This document shows, piece after piece, positions 52,709-64,000 of a stretch of DNA of 64,000 bases (positions are counted from its first letter, which is position 1; each line of letters starts with the position of its first letter). The translations under genes were made by a program, and so were the position numbers. Under the pieces are notes generated by a model. The model saw nothing but the letters and a program-made list of their open reading frames with translations, was not told the origin of the DNA and ran no database searches. This stretch comes from Orychophragmus violaceus (lineage: Eukaryota; Streptophyta; Magnoliopsida; Brassicales; Brassicaceae), in assembly GCA_030180135.1 (NCBI GenBank), contig CM058230.1, positions 55,790,080-55,854,079 on the forward strand, in the 5' to 3' direction.

Positions 52709-55700
52709 ATCTCCCACTTGTACTGGAATCCTACATTCCCTAATCCTTTTGTCTCAATATCTCGCTCTGGCATAAGGCAAGATGCGTGTCATCCTTATAT
52801 AGCCAGACCATGTTCATCGGACCAGATTTGATACTGACAATGCAAACGACTTGGGCAAGTCCGTTTGGGAGTGGCCACTCTCTTACCAGCTATCAAGTCT
52901 CCGATTGGCCTAGAGATATTACCTCCGTTAAACGGCAGGGACAAATCCCATCTTGTTCCATCACTATGAACTACACACTTCATAATACACCCAACCAAGG
53001 TCCTTATAGCTCCCAGTTACGAAACAGCGTTAGACAATGATCAAAGCGCATCAATCCATGTGCAGCCACATGCATGCGAACTCAGGTCTAAGGACTATAC
53101 TCTATAGTCGTATATGAGAACCTCTTATGACACAGATATTAATATCTTGTAGAGTTCTCATCAGCGGGCCATGTCCGGTCATATGCTCCCCTACATATAC
53201 CTATGTGTCGACTTTGATGCTGCGCATCTATGACCCCTCGAAACTTGGTCATAAGTCTCAACACAATCTAGTCTCAAGTGGTTGTTGGTGTTCCAATTTC
53301 AACAACCTTCGACTATGGACACTATGATTTATGTCATTTCGTTAAATATGGGGTTTCAGGATCAATTCTACTCATGTACTTCGATGGCCCATATATAATG
53401 ACATGAATCATTTTGGAACGATTATTTATATCACAGTTAAAATAATCCAGAAATCATAAATTTCATAAACATAAAATATTATGTTTACATGAACCTTTCA
53501 AAAAAACTAAATAAAGCCCTTTACAAACTCCCACTAAAATTAAGACTACATCTTAATTTCACTTATCCTACAGCTACAGTCCGCGACTCGTGCTTAGGCC
53601 TAAGGAGTGGCTTCGTTAATAGATTAGCAACGGTCTCATTCGTTGAAACTTGCTGATCTACTTAACACCTCTGTCATTTATCTCACGGAATAGGTTATAC
53701 CTACCCTCAAGGTGTTTGGACCTCTGATGTGCAGCTAGTCTCATCTATGCTGGGAATCACATCAAGTTCAGTGATGAACTCTTCTTTCCAAACAACCTCT
53801 TTCGCCGCTACCCAAGCTGCGAAATGTTCAGCTTAAGTCATGGAGTCAGCAACAGTGCCTTGCACCGCCAGACAGACACAAGATATAACCGTACTGTGAC
53901 CGGAAATCATCTTTGTCTGTTGGAAACTTGCCTTTCAGACTCTACCGACTTCTAGCACTTCACTTTCTCCGTAAATCAAGAACTTATCCTAAGTATTTTT
54001 CCAAATACTTGAGGATATTCATTACGTCTATCCAGTGATTCTTTTCTGGATTTGACTGGTCTTTACTTGTCTTGCTTAACATTAAAGCAACATCAAAACA
54101 AGTACGTGTCATGGCATACATGATAGATCCAATTGCCGACGCATATGGAATCTCATCCATGCATTCAAGCTCAGCAGTTATCGTAGGACACTGTTTCTTG
54201 CTTAACGTAATGCCATGTGACATTGGCATAAAACCCTTCTTGGAATGCTGAAAACGTGTAGGACTTTGTCAATCCTGACTTTGTCCTATCAGCTCTTTTG
54301 GATCTCTATCTTTAGATCCAAAATCCAAGAACTTACGTGGCTTTACCCATATCAATCATGGAGAAACAACTTCCCAGCCAGTCTTTAACAGACTTCAGCA
54401 TTGGAACGTTATTTCCGAGAATCAGTATGTCATCGACATACACTATGAGAAATGCAACATTGCTCCCACTTATCTATTAGTAAACGCACAGTTCCATCTC
54501 GTTCCTGTTCAAGTCAAAACCTTGACTACTTCAACAGAACGAAGATTCCAACTCCGATATGTTTGCTTCTATCCATGAATGGATCGATGAAGCTAACTTA
54601 CATACAGTATAATTTTTCGGAGTCCGGGCTCACTTTCGCTTCTGTGAATTTCGCAGGTTCGTCACTTTCAATGATCATCAGATCATGGCAACTAATCACG
54701 AGAAATCACTCTCGGATTAGTGACGGATTCATTCAGATCTGCGAACTTCAGGCTCTACAGGTGTAGATTCTACAGAAATCTGTAAATCCATCCGCTGCTC
54801 TCCCTCAACAGGTTGAGCAGCCTCCTGTATTTCTCGAATTTCTTCGAGTTATACTTTTACTCCCACTGTTCTTCTTGGAAAGCAACTTTCCTTTTAGAAA
54901 ACAGAATTCCGAACAACCTAACTTCGTTTTCGGAATGGACGTAAAAAGTAACAAGCCTTGGTTTCCCTAGGACAACCAGCGAAGTAGCTCAACTACAAAT
55001 ACTCAGTAAAGACTAATTTGGATCATTTCCAGTCCACATTTATGTGGTGTCTTTCAACTGATATTGGTGGAACTATTTCAGCGTAAACTTAGATATTTCT
55101 AGAGCGTTATTCTTAAAGAATATCATGGAAGATTCGTGTGACTCATCTTTAATCATTTCTAATAAGATCTGATTCTTTCTCACAGAAACACCTCAAGGTT
55201 TTCAGGAGAAATGAGCTGTGAAACGACTTCACACTCATTCAGATGATCACACCATCAATGACTTAAGTATTCTCACTCGTGATCTAATCCAGAGTCTCAA
55301 TACTTCTGTCACTCAGATTCTATACCTCATTCTGGAACTCTTTCGACCATTTCAAAGAATTCCGACTCGTGTCTCATCAAATGAACACAGTCATACTCAC
55401 TGAAGTAATCAGTAAATATAATGAAGTACAGGAAATTTTCTCTGGCATTACTGCTCATCGGGCCACATACATGAGTATGTTCAAGGTCCAATAAGCCTTT
55501 GGGCCTTTCTCTAGCTCGGCTAAGATGGGCCCTTTGTCTTTTGGTCCAGTAAGCAGAATTCAAGTCTCATAAGATAACCGATCAAATGAGCCCAAAAGTC
55601 CATAACTATGGGATTTCTGAATCCGACTCACTCTATGTGACCAAAACATTTACGCCAAGAAAAATCAGGTTTAATTCATCAGATTTAAACCAATTCGGTA

Positions 55701-56059
55701 TTTATGTTACTTTTAGGCACTCTTTGGTTTAAGATATAAAACCCATTCCTTGAATAGGGTGCTACAATCAATATTTCATTGAGATCAAAAGAACAAAACT
55801 TGTCTTTTATCAAAATGAAAAACATTCAAATTCTTACAAGAAAATGAAAGACAACTCTGCTTAAAGCAGGTACATTGTAGCAATTACTTAATACAAAACT
55901 AAGCCTTAAAGGCATCTACAAGTGAAAACCATAGGGCTGAGGCAGCATCCATAGCTCCTTCCAGACACGCAGTTCCACTTGCCCTTCCTTCAACGTTCTA
56001 CTGTTGCTCAGGCTCTGCATATTTTAACAAATATCAGTGCCACAACCAGTATCCAATAC
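52709..56059 (-). pseudogene. Decayed pol and 3' region of copia element 3
   Basis: 3' region at 52709 to about 53530. Then, in reverse order, relics of RNase H (about 53560-54080), RT (YVDD codon run near 54430), integrase (about 55000-55640) and protease (next to 56060). Stops and frameshifts are scattered. Collinear with 29706-32420 and broken at many of the same places, so most decay predates both insertions. Confidence 0.88.
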
Positions 56060-56950
56060 CTATAAGGTAGAACTTGAAGTAATAACATGAATACCTGAGG
56101 AAGTAGTCTCATACATCAACTTCAACTCCTCATAATCTTCCATGAATTTAATGCAATCTCTCTTCCAATGCCCAGTCTCTTTACAGTAGCAGCACTTACC
56201 AACGTAAGATGTATCTGACTCGGGCTCAGAAGACACACGCTTGCCATGATTCAAAATCTGGACAACTTTGTCTTCACCCTTGTCAGCATTAGGTTTAGTA
56301 AACCTACCCTTCTCCATTATGAGATTATACAGGGTACTCTTCACGTTTGGCTCAACTGTCTTGAGCATATCATGCAGTTCAGTCAGCGTCTTCGTTAAGC
56401 CTTTCTTGATATAGTTCCTTCTGAACTTATCATAGCTTGACGGCAGTGACTGCAGAATGATCTCAGTTGCCAATTCTTGGCTAACTGGATAATCCAGATT
56501 CCTCAGGTTATCAATGTAACCCATCATTTTACTGACATGAGGACTCACTGGATGATCATTTGGTAGCATGCAGCTAGTGAGAGACTTAACCAACTGGTAT
56601 CTCTCCACTCTTACCTGCTCCTGAAATTTCAATTTCAGGCTGCTGATCATCTCTATTGGCGACTCCATGTTCTCATATTGCTTCAGCAAATCTGAGTCCA
56701 TGGTAGCCAATATCAGACCACGCACATCTACCGCATCATTATAATGCTTATTCCAAGCATCATATACTGCATGAGAGACATTGGACCCGATCCTCTCGGG
56801 GAGAGCTCTCTCAAGGACATAGTCCTTTCTCTCCTGCCTGAGGACTAGCCTCAGGTTCCGTGACCAAGTCAAGAAATTTGATCCGTTCAGTTTGTCCATC
56901 TCAAGGACAGACCGGATCGAGAAAGTGTTTTGATTGTTTGTGCTAGTCAT
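56060..56950 (-). CDS. Copia gag, stand-alone, intact
   Basis: 296 aa, ATG at 56950. Same protein as 28815-29705 with about 15-20 substitutions, including the zinc knuckle CCYCKETGHWKRDC and the same C-terminus before the same stop position. No lesion is seen although pol behind it is decayed. The conservation of length and motif between two separate insertions suggests that Gag, or at least its coding frame, matters for spread. Confidence 0.92.
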   Translation of the reverse strand: MTSTNNQNTFSIRSVLEMDKLNGSNFLTWSRNLRLVLRQERKDYVLERALPERIGSNVSHAVYDAWNKHYNDAVDVRGLILATMDSDLLKQYENMESPIEMISSLKLKFQEQVRVERYQLVKSLTSCMLPNDHPVSPHVSKMMGYIDNLRNLDYPVSQELATEIILQSLPSSYDKFRRNYIKKGLTKTLTELHDMLKTVEPNVKSTLYNLIMEKGRFTKPNADKGEDKVVQILNHGKRVSSEPESDTSYVGKCCYCKETGHWKRDCIKFMEDYEELKLMYETTSSGIHVITSSSTL

Positions 56951-58393
56951 AACTGAAATTTAGAGATAAATAGAGTTTTAGTTATTCAGTTCATAAAAGA
57001 GTAATCTTAATAACTTATAAGAAAACTCGCATTGCATTCAAAATTTCTTTGTTTAACCTCATAAGAATGCAATGATTCCGAGACCCATGTTCAGCTAAAT
57101 CCAAAGTGGGCCACTGGCCGTCACCCAGAAGTAGCTTTACTTGGTAAGCATACACACAGCTAGTTATATCCATATAACTCTCGGTTGTGGATTGGGCCCA
57201 AGGCCCAATTCACCAGATGTCTCAAGGCCCGGGACTCCCGATGGCCCAGTCAAGGAAACCAATCTCTTACAGCCAAATAATCACTAAAGTCTGGGACTCC
57301 CAATGAAATTAGTGACTATATACTACTTTACTTACGCAAAAACAGACACCTCACACTGTAAGCCATATCTGTAATTGAATAAGCGTTAAGTAGCTGACAA
57401 GATTGGGCAAGACATCCAAGCTTGATATTGGTTTTGAGGATTTTAGGTTTTCTTTCCAAAAATAGAAGATTATTATTTTGGGAAACTTACTTATTTTAGA
57501 AACTTTCTAAATTTAGAAACATACTAAAAATAGAAATTTCTAATTTAATATTTTATTAAAGTTTTCGGTTGGGTCACAAATTATAGGCCCAATTCTTGGC
57601 CCAAGACCACAGAATTCCAATTGGCCCAATAATTTGACATAACCGAGTCGGTTCATTAATTCTGGTCTAAGACCAAATTAACTACTAAATCCAACTGGTT
57701 ATTTACTAAACCAGACCAGCTCTAAATTATTTGGTCCAACCAAATCAAACTTAGACCAGCCTTCGGTTTAGGTTAAAATTCAATTTTTGAATTTAAATCC
57801 GGTTTAACCAGAAATTAGATAATACCAATTGTATTAAATAATTTCCAGCAAACCGCGATTTAGGTTAACCGCTTAAACCATAATTATTCAATGATTGATT
57901 TTTGACTTTTCCAAATCGATAATTGCTTTTGACTTTACCAATTCGATTATGACATTAACAAACCGATCGCGATTCATGGAAAGTCAAAAACAAACCTTAT
58001 GATTAACAAAGTCAACAAGCCATTCAAACCGAATGATAATTAATTCAATCAACCGACTTTTCCAAATCAAATCAAACCTAACACGTTTCTTATGATTAAA
58101 ACAAAGTCAACATGTGATTTATTCCAAGCAAATTACACGCGTGGGGTATACACAATTAACAAGCGATTTATACCAAGTCATCATCACGAATCAAAAAGGT
58201 CAACATGCGATTATCACCATGACTTTTTCCAAATCACTTAGACAAAAACGATTCGAATACATTAACAAATTAAACAAATCGATTTCTTAATTATAGGTTT
58301 TCAAAGTTTCAATCAATTTTACTCATTAAAATCGATTCATCAAACTAATAAACAACCAATTATGATCCAAAAAGCAAAAACCTAACGACCTAG
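56951..58393 (-). other. Copia 3 leader
   Basis: No ORF supported. Acceptor-like AAATTTCAG directly before the gag ATG. AT-rich, with GAAACTTTCT-like repeats (about 57480-57560). I found no TGYRWCGAYCGWYRCA dyads here, unlike the leaders of copia elements 1 and 2. Confidence 0.75.
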
Positions 58394-58406
58394 GCTCTGA
58401 TACCAC

Positions 58407-59052
58407 TGAAGGATTATGTGTGTTTATTGGTGTAATTATCAGATTACAACCTAACATAATCAACTAGGATCTAGGTGATTTGCAGTTGAATCATAAACCA
58501 GATCAGAATCATTACCTTGTTATTGGCGCAGCGGATTGGTAATGAAGAGATCAATGAGAGCTGATGATAACCAGCTCCTCCTAGGTATCCACACTCTTAC
58601 AAGCTACTGGATCAGGCTGCTAGACCAAGTTGGAATCAACAGAGAGAGAGAGGACGGCTGGGTATGAAAATCGCAGATGGGGTGTAAAATTACCCTAGGC
58701 TGCGCCTCCCTCTTCCTTATATGGGCCCAAGTTATTAAACTAATGGCCTATTAGGCTTTTGGGCCCAAGACCCAAATCAGACAAAAACCTGTATTTTGTC
58801 TGGCCCAATTCTCTGTACAAATACAGTAAATGCCTTGCATCTTACCGTATTAATTCCATTTTAACTTTCCCGTTAGCTATGGTGTGTGACCCTTAGGGAT
58901 CATACAATACTGGTAATAAGTCCTAAACTTATAGATCATGAGCGGGCTCTAGCAAGTCATCATGATCACCCAGTATTTATGACTTATGTCTGATCTCGAC
59001 ACTTATCATACTTTCTAGAGATAGTACAGTAGATTTCATGACATTCTCAACA
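58407..59052 (-). repeat. 5' LTR of copia element 3
   Basis: 646 bp, about three differences from 52063-52708. Donor-like AAG|GTAATG near its inner end (about 58517, minus strand). Confidence 0.94.
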
Positions 59053-59057
59053 CTTAG

Positions 59058-59243
59058 CAACTCCAAGAACCTACAAAACATAAGAAAAACTCCAAATGCA
59101 AGCCTAGGATGCCTAAACCTAGCTCTAGATGATCCTATACTCTAAACACACCAATGACCAAAGAAATGAAGCTAAAGGAAACTAAAAAGAAGTAAAACAT
59201 GATCTTAACAATAGCCTAAATGCATGAAAATACAAGTATATCA
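59058..59243 (-). repeat. 5' LTR of element D, remainder
   Basis: 186 bp completing the LTR interrupted at 52062. Ends TATATCA next to the target duplication CACGA. Confidence 0.92.
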
Positions 59244-59248
59244 CACGA

Positions 59249-59760
59249 CATGGTAAAAGCTTAAAAAACATTTATGCGCCACATTATTACAGCATAATTT
59301 TGATAGGATAATGTATACGCGGTCGCAGAACTTCAGACAAGGCTCACGCTCAGTGGACGAGTATGCAGTGGATTTTTCTCCATTGTTGACACTAACAGAA
59401 ATCTCCGATAGCGAGCCTCAGTTGGTTTCACGATTGATTGGAGGAATGCAACAACAACTGCAAGCAGCTCTTGCTCAGATCGATCCCACAACAATTTCTG
59501 AAGCTCACCGACATGCAACTTCCTTTGAACAACAACACAAATCGACTTCGTGGAGTGCAAGGGATTCACGCTCACAAGACATGACTTCACACACATCCAC
59601 GAAGGAGATCGATAATGTGCAGTCTACACACCACACATTGAATCCATCTGAGGATCAGTCGCTGCGTCGTTCATTGCGTCCTAACGCGTTGAAATGTTAT
59701 GCTTGTGGCAAACCAAGCCACAAAAAACTGTTTGTCCTAACCAGGCTCGTCACGGGTTGA
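59249..59760 (+). pseudogene. Gag of gypsy element E, C-terminal part, broken
   Basis: Resumes the Gag reading beyond element D: MYTRSQNFRQGSRSVDEYAVDF, then LIGGMQQQLQAALAQ and a damaged zinc knuckle (CYACGKPSHKKL, where the last Cys is not in place). Ends at a premature stop at 59758-59760. Confidence 0.7.
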
Positions 59761-60429
59761 TCATAGAGGGTACAACAAATGATGATACACCAGTCTGTGA
59801 TTCTTGCGATGAGGATGACGATATTGAACACAAAGAGGTACATCATACATAAGGTGATAAGGGTCACATGTTGGTCGTTCGATGATCATGCATCACACCA
59901 CACCGACAAGATGCACAATGGTTGCATACAAATTTTTTTTCTCCACTTGTTCATTCGAGGTCGTATATGCAGTTTTGTTATCGATTCAGACAGCTGTCGT
60001 AATGTGATTTCTGAAGAAGCTTTGGACAGGTTGAGCATTGCACGAAAACCTCTTATACACTTGGCTAGTTGTGTGAGAATTTTAGTGTTTGCATTACCCA
60101 GAGAGCATTAGTTTCTTTCTTGATTGAGCCTTATTACAAGGAACAAACCTACTGAGGTGTGGAACCAATGGATATCACACACCTATTTTTGGGTCGCCTA
60201 TGAGAATTCGATCTCAAGATCGTGCACGATGGAGCTTAGAACACATATAGCTTCATATGGGATACTCATCATATAGTTCTCCTTTTTTCCAGAGAATATG
60301 CTTTGCCGGCACCACCTTCTCCGCGGAGGATCACTTCAAGCCGTCACCATCTCCATCATCGCATACCAACACGGTTTTGTGTTCATATATAGCGTTTTTC
60401 TGAGCTTCACAGTGAGGGGCTCGTCTTTT

Positions 60430-63060
60430 CCCTAATTTTGGTGATTGTGAATCATATTGTTTCTTCTCAACCAGCTTCCCAATTATTTTCACTGTTGGAT
60501 ACATTCGACGATGTCTTTCCGTGTGATTTACCAGAGGGATACCACCTTTTTGCGAGATACAACATCAAATTGATTTCGTACCTGGGAAAAATTTACCAAA
60601 TCGGCTCCATTACCGTATGAGTCCGGTAGAACATATAGAGTTACACAGACAAGTCGAGGACCTGTTATGTAAGATGCATATCCGCGAGAGTCTCAGTCCC
60701 TACACAGCCCCTGCTCTCTTGACTCCAGAAAGGGACGGTATATGGCATATGTGTGTGGACAGTCAAACAATCAACAAGATAAGAGTTCACTATCGCTTCC
60801 CCACCCCTCGCCTCGATGTCATCCTTAAACAGACTGGAGCTGCCAAAATATTTTCAAAAATCGATTTGAATAGTGGATACCATCATATTCCCATTAGGCC
60901 AGGTTACGAATGGAAAACAACTTTCAAGACGAGAGATCATTTATTTGAATGATTGGCAATGCAATGGCCTTTGGGTTGTCGAACCCACCCAATCCTTTCA
61001 TGCACATCATGAATCATGCATTGAGGCATTTTATTGGACACTTTGGGGTCGTATACTTTGGCAACATCCTTTTCTTGAGTTCGTCACTCGAGGATCACAT
61101 TTACCACCTCCGCAAAGTACTTTCGGTCTTACACACATAAAAATTATTTTCTGCCAAACACAAATGTGAATATGGTCTCACTAAAGTACTCTTCCTAGGT
61201 TACATTGTTTCCGATCAGGGGTTGTAGTTCGGTCTTTCAAACATTGAAGCTATCAGATCGTTTCTTATGACTGCGATGATCTCCAACGTGCGCAACTTCC
61301 ACGGGCTGACCTCCTTTTATAGGCGTTTCATTAGCCATTTCAGCTCCATCATGGCACCGATCACTAGCTGCATGAAAGAGGGGAAGTTTGAGTGGACAAC
61401 CGAGGCAGATCACACATTTGACCTCATCAAAAACAAGCTAACAACGGCGCCTATTCTTGTCCTACAATATTTTGCAAAGAAATTTGAGCTGCATTGTGAT
61501 GCGTCAAAACTTGGGATTGGTGCGGTCCTTAGTCAAGATTGCCCAGTGGCATATTTTAGCAAAAATTTAATTGGCACATAGGGACATTACATCACTTATG
61601 ATATCAAATTTCATGCTACTGTATAAGAAATTAAACACTGGGGTCATTATCTGTTCCACCGAGAGTTTTTTCTCTTCACCGATCACAAAGGACTGCAACA
61701 TTTGGATAGTTAAGCCAAAAGCTCTTCTCGTCATGTAGGTTGGATATCTTACTTGCATCAGTTTACCTTTTTTATTCGTCATCAGTCATGTAAGAAGAAT
61801 TGTGTTGCGAATGCACTTAGCCAACGCCATACGTTGTTGTCTATGATGCACACTTCATTCATTGGCTTTGAGTCGTTTGTAGATCTATATGCCACATACA
61901 TTTTCTTTGCTCACATATACGACAATGATCAGAATGGAACACCCATCATGTACACATTACAAGATGGTTTCTTGTTTAAGGTTATTTGTTTGTGTGTTCC
62001 AGAGAGTAGCTAACGTTTTCATATCATAAAAGAGCTTCATAATGAAGGGCATGTGGATCACGATGGGACAATTCAGCTGGTTTTGTCCTCCTACTTTTGG
62101 ACTACTCTTTGGTGTGATGTGATCCGGTTTGTGGAACAATGTCGCATTTGACAACTTGGAAATGGGAAGGCGTAAAATGCAGGTCTGTATTTCCTCTACT
62201 CGTCCCCACTCAACCATGGACTGACAACAATATGGATTTGTGCTCGGTTTTCCTCATACTCAACAAGGTAACGATTCTATTTTGTGGTTGTCGACCATTT
62301 ATCCAAGATGACACATTTCATTGCCTGTAAGAAATAACGGATGGGGTTAGTGTGGGAATTCTCTTCTTTCACGAGACATAACATCTACATGGTCTTTTGT
62401 TGTCAATTATCTTGGATAGGGATACTCGTTTTCTGAGCCACTTTTGAAGGTCCTTATGGAAGCTATTTGGTACAAGCCTTGACATGAGCTCAGCATATCA
62501 CCCACAGTCAGATGGACAAACTGAGGTCACAAACTTGTCATTGGGGAATCTTTTACGATGTTTAATGGGAGTCTTGGGATTCTAAGTCATGTCAAGCTAA
62601 GTTTGCTCATAATCATGCTTTGAATCGAAGGCTTGGCTTCAGTCCGTTTTATGTGGTGTATGTGAGTGTTCCGCATTTTCCTTTAGACTTAGCCGCTACA
62701 ACGAATAAAACTTGCCATCACGGCGAGGGTGTCGATTTTGTTTCCGAGCTGCAATTGTTTCATCAACAAGCGCAATCCAACTTGGAGTTAGCAGCTGAAA
62801 AGTACAAATATCTAGCAAATGTTAAACGTTGCAAGCTTATTTTTGTTCCGGGGATTTTGTTTGGGTCTACTTTACGAAGGAAATATTACCTTTGCGAGAG
62901 TACAAAAAATTGAAGTCGAAAAGGATTGGACCAGTGGAGGTGTTGGAGCGTATCAACCCCAATGCTTATCGAGTGAAGCTTCCTCCTCATTTACATATGT
63001 CAATGTGTTTAATATCAAGCACCTTTCATGCTTTCATGATGACAATGACGACCATGATTT
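60430..63060 (+). pseudogene. Pol of gypsy element E, multiply broken
   Basis: RT at 60617-61140 in two frames; the catalytic motif reads YFGN instead of YFDD. RNase H lies at 61267-61581 (FHGLTSFYRRFI, LHCDASKLGIGAVLSQD). Integrase fragments lie at about 61753-62560, including a degenerate HPQSDGQTEV segment, and the C-terminal part at about 62620-63060 ends RIGPVEVLERINPNAYRVKLPP and a KHL/FHDD tail. At least six frameshifts or stops. Inactive. Confidence 0.78.
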
Positions 63061-63091
63061 GTTGGTGAATCCTTCTTCACTGAAGGGAATC

Positions 63092-63460
63092 TGATGTAGC
63101 GTATAATACATTATCGTTGCATTCATCGCTTAATTACTTATCGACAAAGTTTTATTATTCTTTTGATTTTGGTTTTAACTTAAAGGATATATATGAATCC
63201 TTTTAAAGATTGTTTTACAAATTAAACAAAGATTGCCTTCGATTAGTTTAAACAAGAACATTAAGACTTCTTGTAAGTTTATCCTTACTTTAATAAATAA
63301 ATTTGTTTTAAACCTAAGAATTCTTAAGCCCTCTAAAAAAAATCACAACCAATTGTTAATTTTATTAGGAATACCAACAAATCGATAAAATCCGAATTTA
63401 ATACGTTCATCTCCTGAAAATATCATGTTCTTCTCGTTACTTTGCTTCCGCTCTCTATCA
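63092..63460 (+). repeat. 3' LTR of gypsy element E
   Basis: TGATGTAGCG...CTCTATCA, preceded by purine tract GAAGGGAA. Confidence 0.8.
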
Positions 63461-64000
63461 GATGTTAACTTTTTTTATTGACATCTACCAGATATTAACC
63501 TATAGAGTAAACAAAGTAAGAACCAGAACAATAATATTTTGTGTTTAAATAAACATTGATAAAAAACATTATATATACTGTCGGTCACTGTTGAGATGGC
63601 AAATCACGAAAGATTATTCTGGATTTATTTTAAAAGTCTCTAGTTTTACTTAAAATATTGCAAATGGCATCTGGGTCCGTTTTTTTTTTCTTTCTTTTTC
63701 ATCTGGGTCCGTTTATTAACCATTTGGTAGTGTTAGATGATATATGATTTCAAGTAAATTAATTCATATACGCCAAATCAGAAAAAAGAACAGATTAGTT
63801 GTTATGTAACATTCACATGATATTGAAAACGCTTTGGTAAAAAAAACATTCACATGATAGTTATACATATCATGTAAGTATTGGCTAATGTCAATTAAAC
63901 GAATTTAATATAAATATATTAGTATGATTTGTTTGCACCATGTACAAATATAAACATTATTATATTTAATTTTATTAAAATATTTTATAATTTATTCTAA
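63461..64000. other. AT-rich flank, no gene seen
   Basis: High A+T, a duplicated ATCTGGGTCCGTTT phrase (about 63667 and 63701) with a T-run between. No ORF or RNA gene I can support. Confidence 0.6.

Larger units (their letters stand above)
52063..59052 (-). mobile_element. Copia element 3, intact gag, decayed pol
   Basis: Minus strand, perfect target duplication CTTAG (52058-52062, 59053-59057). LTRs 52063-52708 and 58407-59052 are 646 bp each with about three differences. iMet primer site complement GCTCTGATACCA at 58394-58405. Gag 56060-56950 is open and pol is decayed with many lesions shared with copia element 2. LTRs and leader are only distantly similar to those of elements 1 and 2 and lack the TCGATCGA dyads. 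Confidence 0.94.
44435..59243 (-). mobile_element. Athila-lineage element D, gag and protease only
   Basis: Minus strand, with perfect target duplication CACGA (44430-44434, 59244-59248). LTRs are 44435-45984 (1550 bp) and 50700-52062 plus 59058-59243 (1549 bp, split by copia element 3); I count about 18 differences. The tRNA-Asp-type primer site is at 50683-50696 (14 matching bases). Coding capacity is a broken Gag and a protease domain. No RT, RNase H or integrase is present. LTRs and 3' region carry GTATCGG/CCGATAC repeats instead of the TCGATCGA dyads. Confidence 0.92.
43477..63460 (+). mobile_element. Old Ty3/gypsy element E (chromovirus-like), host of the D nest
   Basis: LTRs 43477-43860 (384 bp) and 63092-63460 (369 bp), diverged and of unequal length. 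Flanks gatat and gatgt are consistent with a mutated 5-bp target duplication. A TGGTATCGGATAC primer-like site follows the 5' LTR. Broken gag lies at 43910-44434 and 59249-59760, broken pol at about 60430-63060. RT wording (SPVEHIELHRQVEDLL, FSKIDLNSGYHHI) and the integrase C-terminus (RIGPVEVLERINPNAYRVKLPP) fit plant chromovirus-type gypsy elements. Gag is split by the element at 44435-59243. Confidence 0.82.

Noticed and set aside
20738..59057. Copia target preference for CTTAS
   Set aside because: CTTAC and CTTAG look alike, but the third copia target is GAGTA and three sites are too few.
60438..60620. Separate small ORFs in the broken pol of element E as genes
   Set aside because: They are successive pieces of one gypsy pol in different frames.

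Overview
This window is plant nuclear DNA, almost certainly from a Brassicaceae genome, and it is mostly nested LTR retrotransposons. The evidence is Athila- and Tat-lineage Ty3/gypsy elements, Ty1/copia elements with initiator-Met tRNA primer sites, and one recognisable host gene, a three-exon companion-of-cellulose-synthase (CC1-type) homologue at 38805-40133 (minus) that closely resembles the Arabidopsis family. I saw no rRNA or tRNA genes and no CRISPR array. Layout: (1) 1-5898, the 3' part of an Athila element, plus strand, with pol and a 3' LTR. (2) 5923-11126, a short non-autonomous Athila relative, minus strand, with two LTRs I cannot tell apart. (3) 11127-16757, a second defective Athila relative, minus strand, keeping an Athila ORF-1-type gene, one LTR and a primer site. 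(4) 16758-37827, the 3' part of a Tat-lineage element: integrase, an antisense intron-bearing gene and a 3' LTR. It is split by a copia element (20743-36033, target duplication CTTAC), which is split by a second copia element (26395-33913, target duplication GAGTA). (5) 37828-40608, host intergenic DNA around the CC1-type gene. (6) 40609-43011, a 2.4 kb LTR element with an antisense ORF relic. (7) 43477-63460, an old Ty3/gypsy element split in gag by an Athila-lineage gag/protease element (44435-59243, target duplication CACGA), itself split in its 5' LTR by a third copia element (52063-59052, target duplication CTTAG). (8) 63461-64000, AT-rich flank without genes. Two observations stand out. 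First, 16-bp dyads of consensus TGYRWCGAYCGWYRCA recur in pairs whose centres are nearly always 21 bp apart. They occur in the LTRs, leaders, 3' regions and even pol linkers of three Athila-type elements, and in the LTRs and leaders of two copia elements. Second, the Tat element carries an antisense gene with its own TATA box and at least two, probably three, introns of 69-78 bp; these introns can persist because the sense genomic RNA does not splice them. In addition, two copia copies share the same decayed pol with an intact gag, and one of them has the LTRs and leader of a different, pol-competent relative. This suggests gag-only elements that move with borrowed enzymes and swap ends by recombination.
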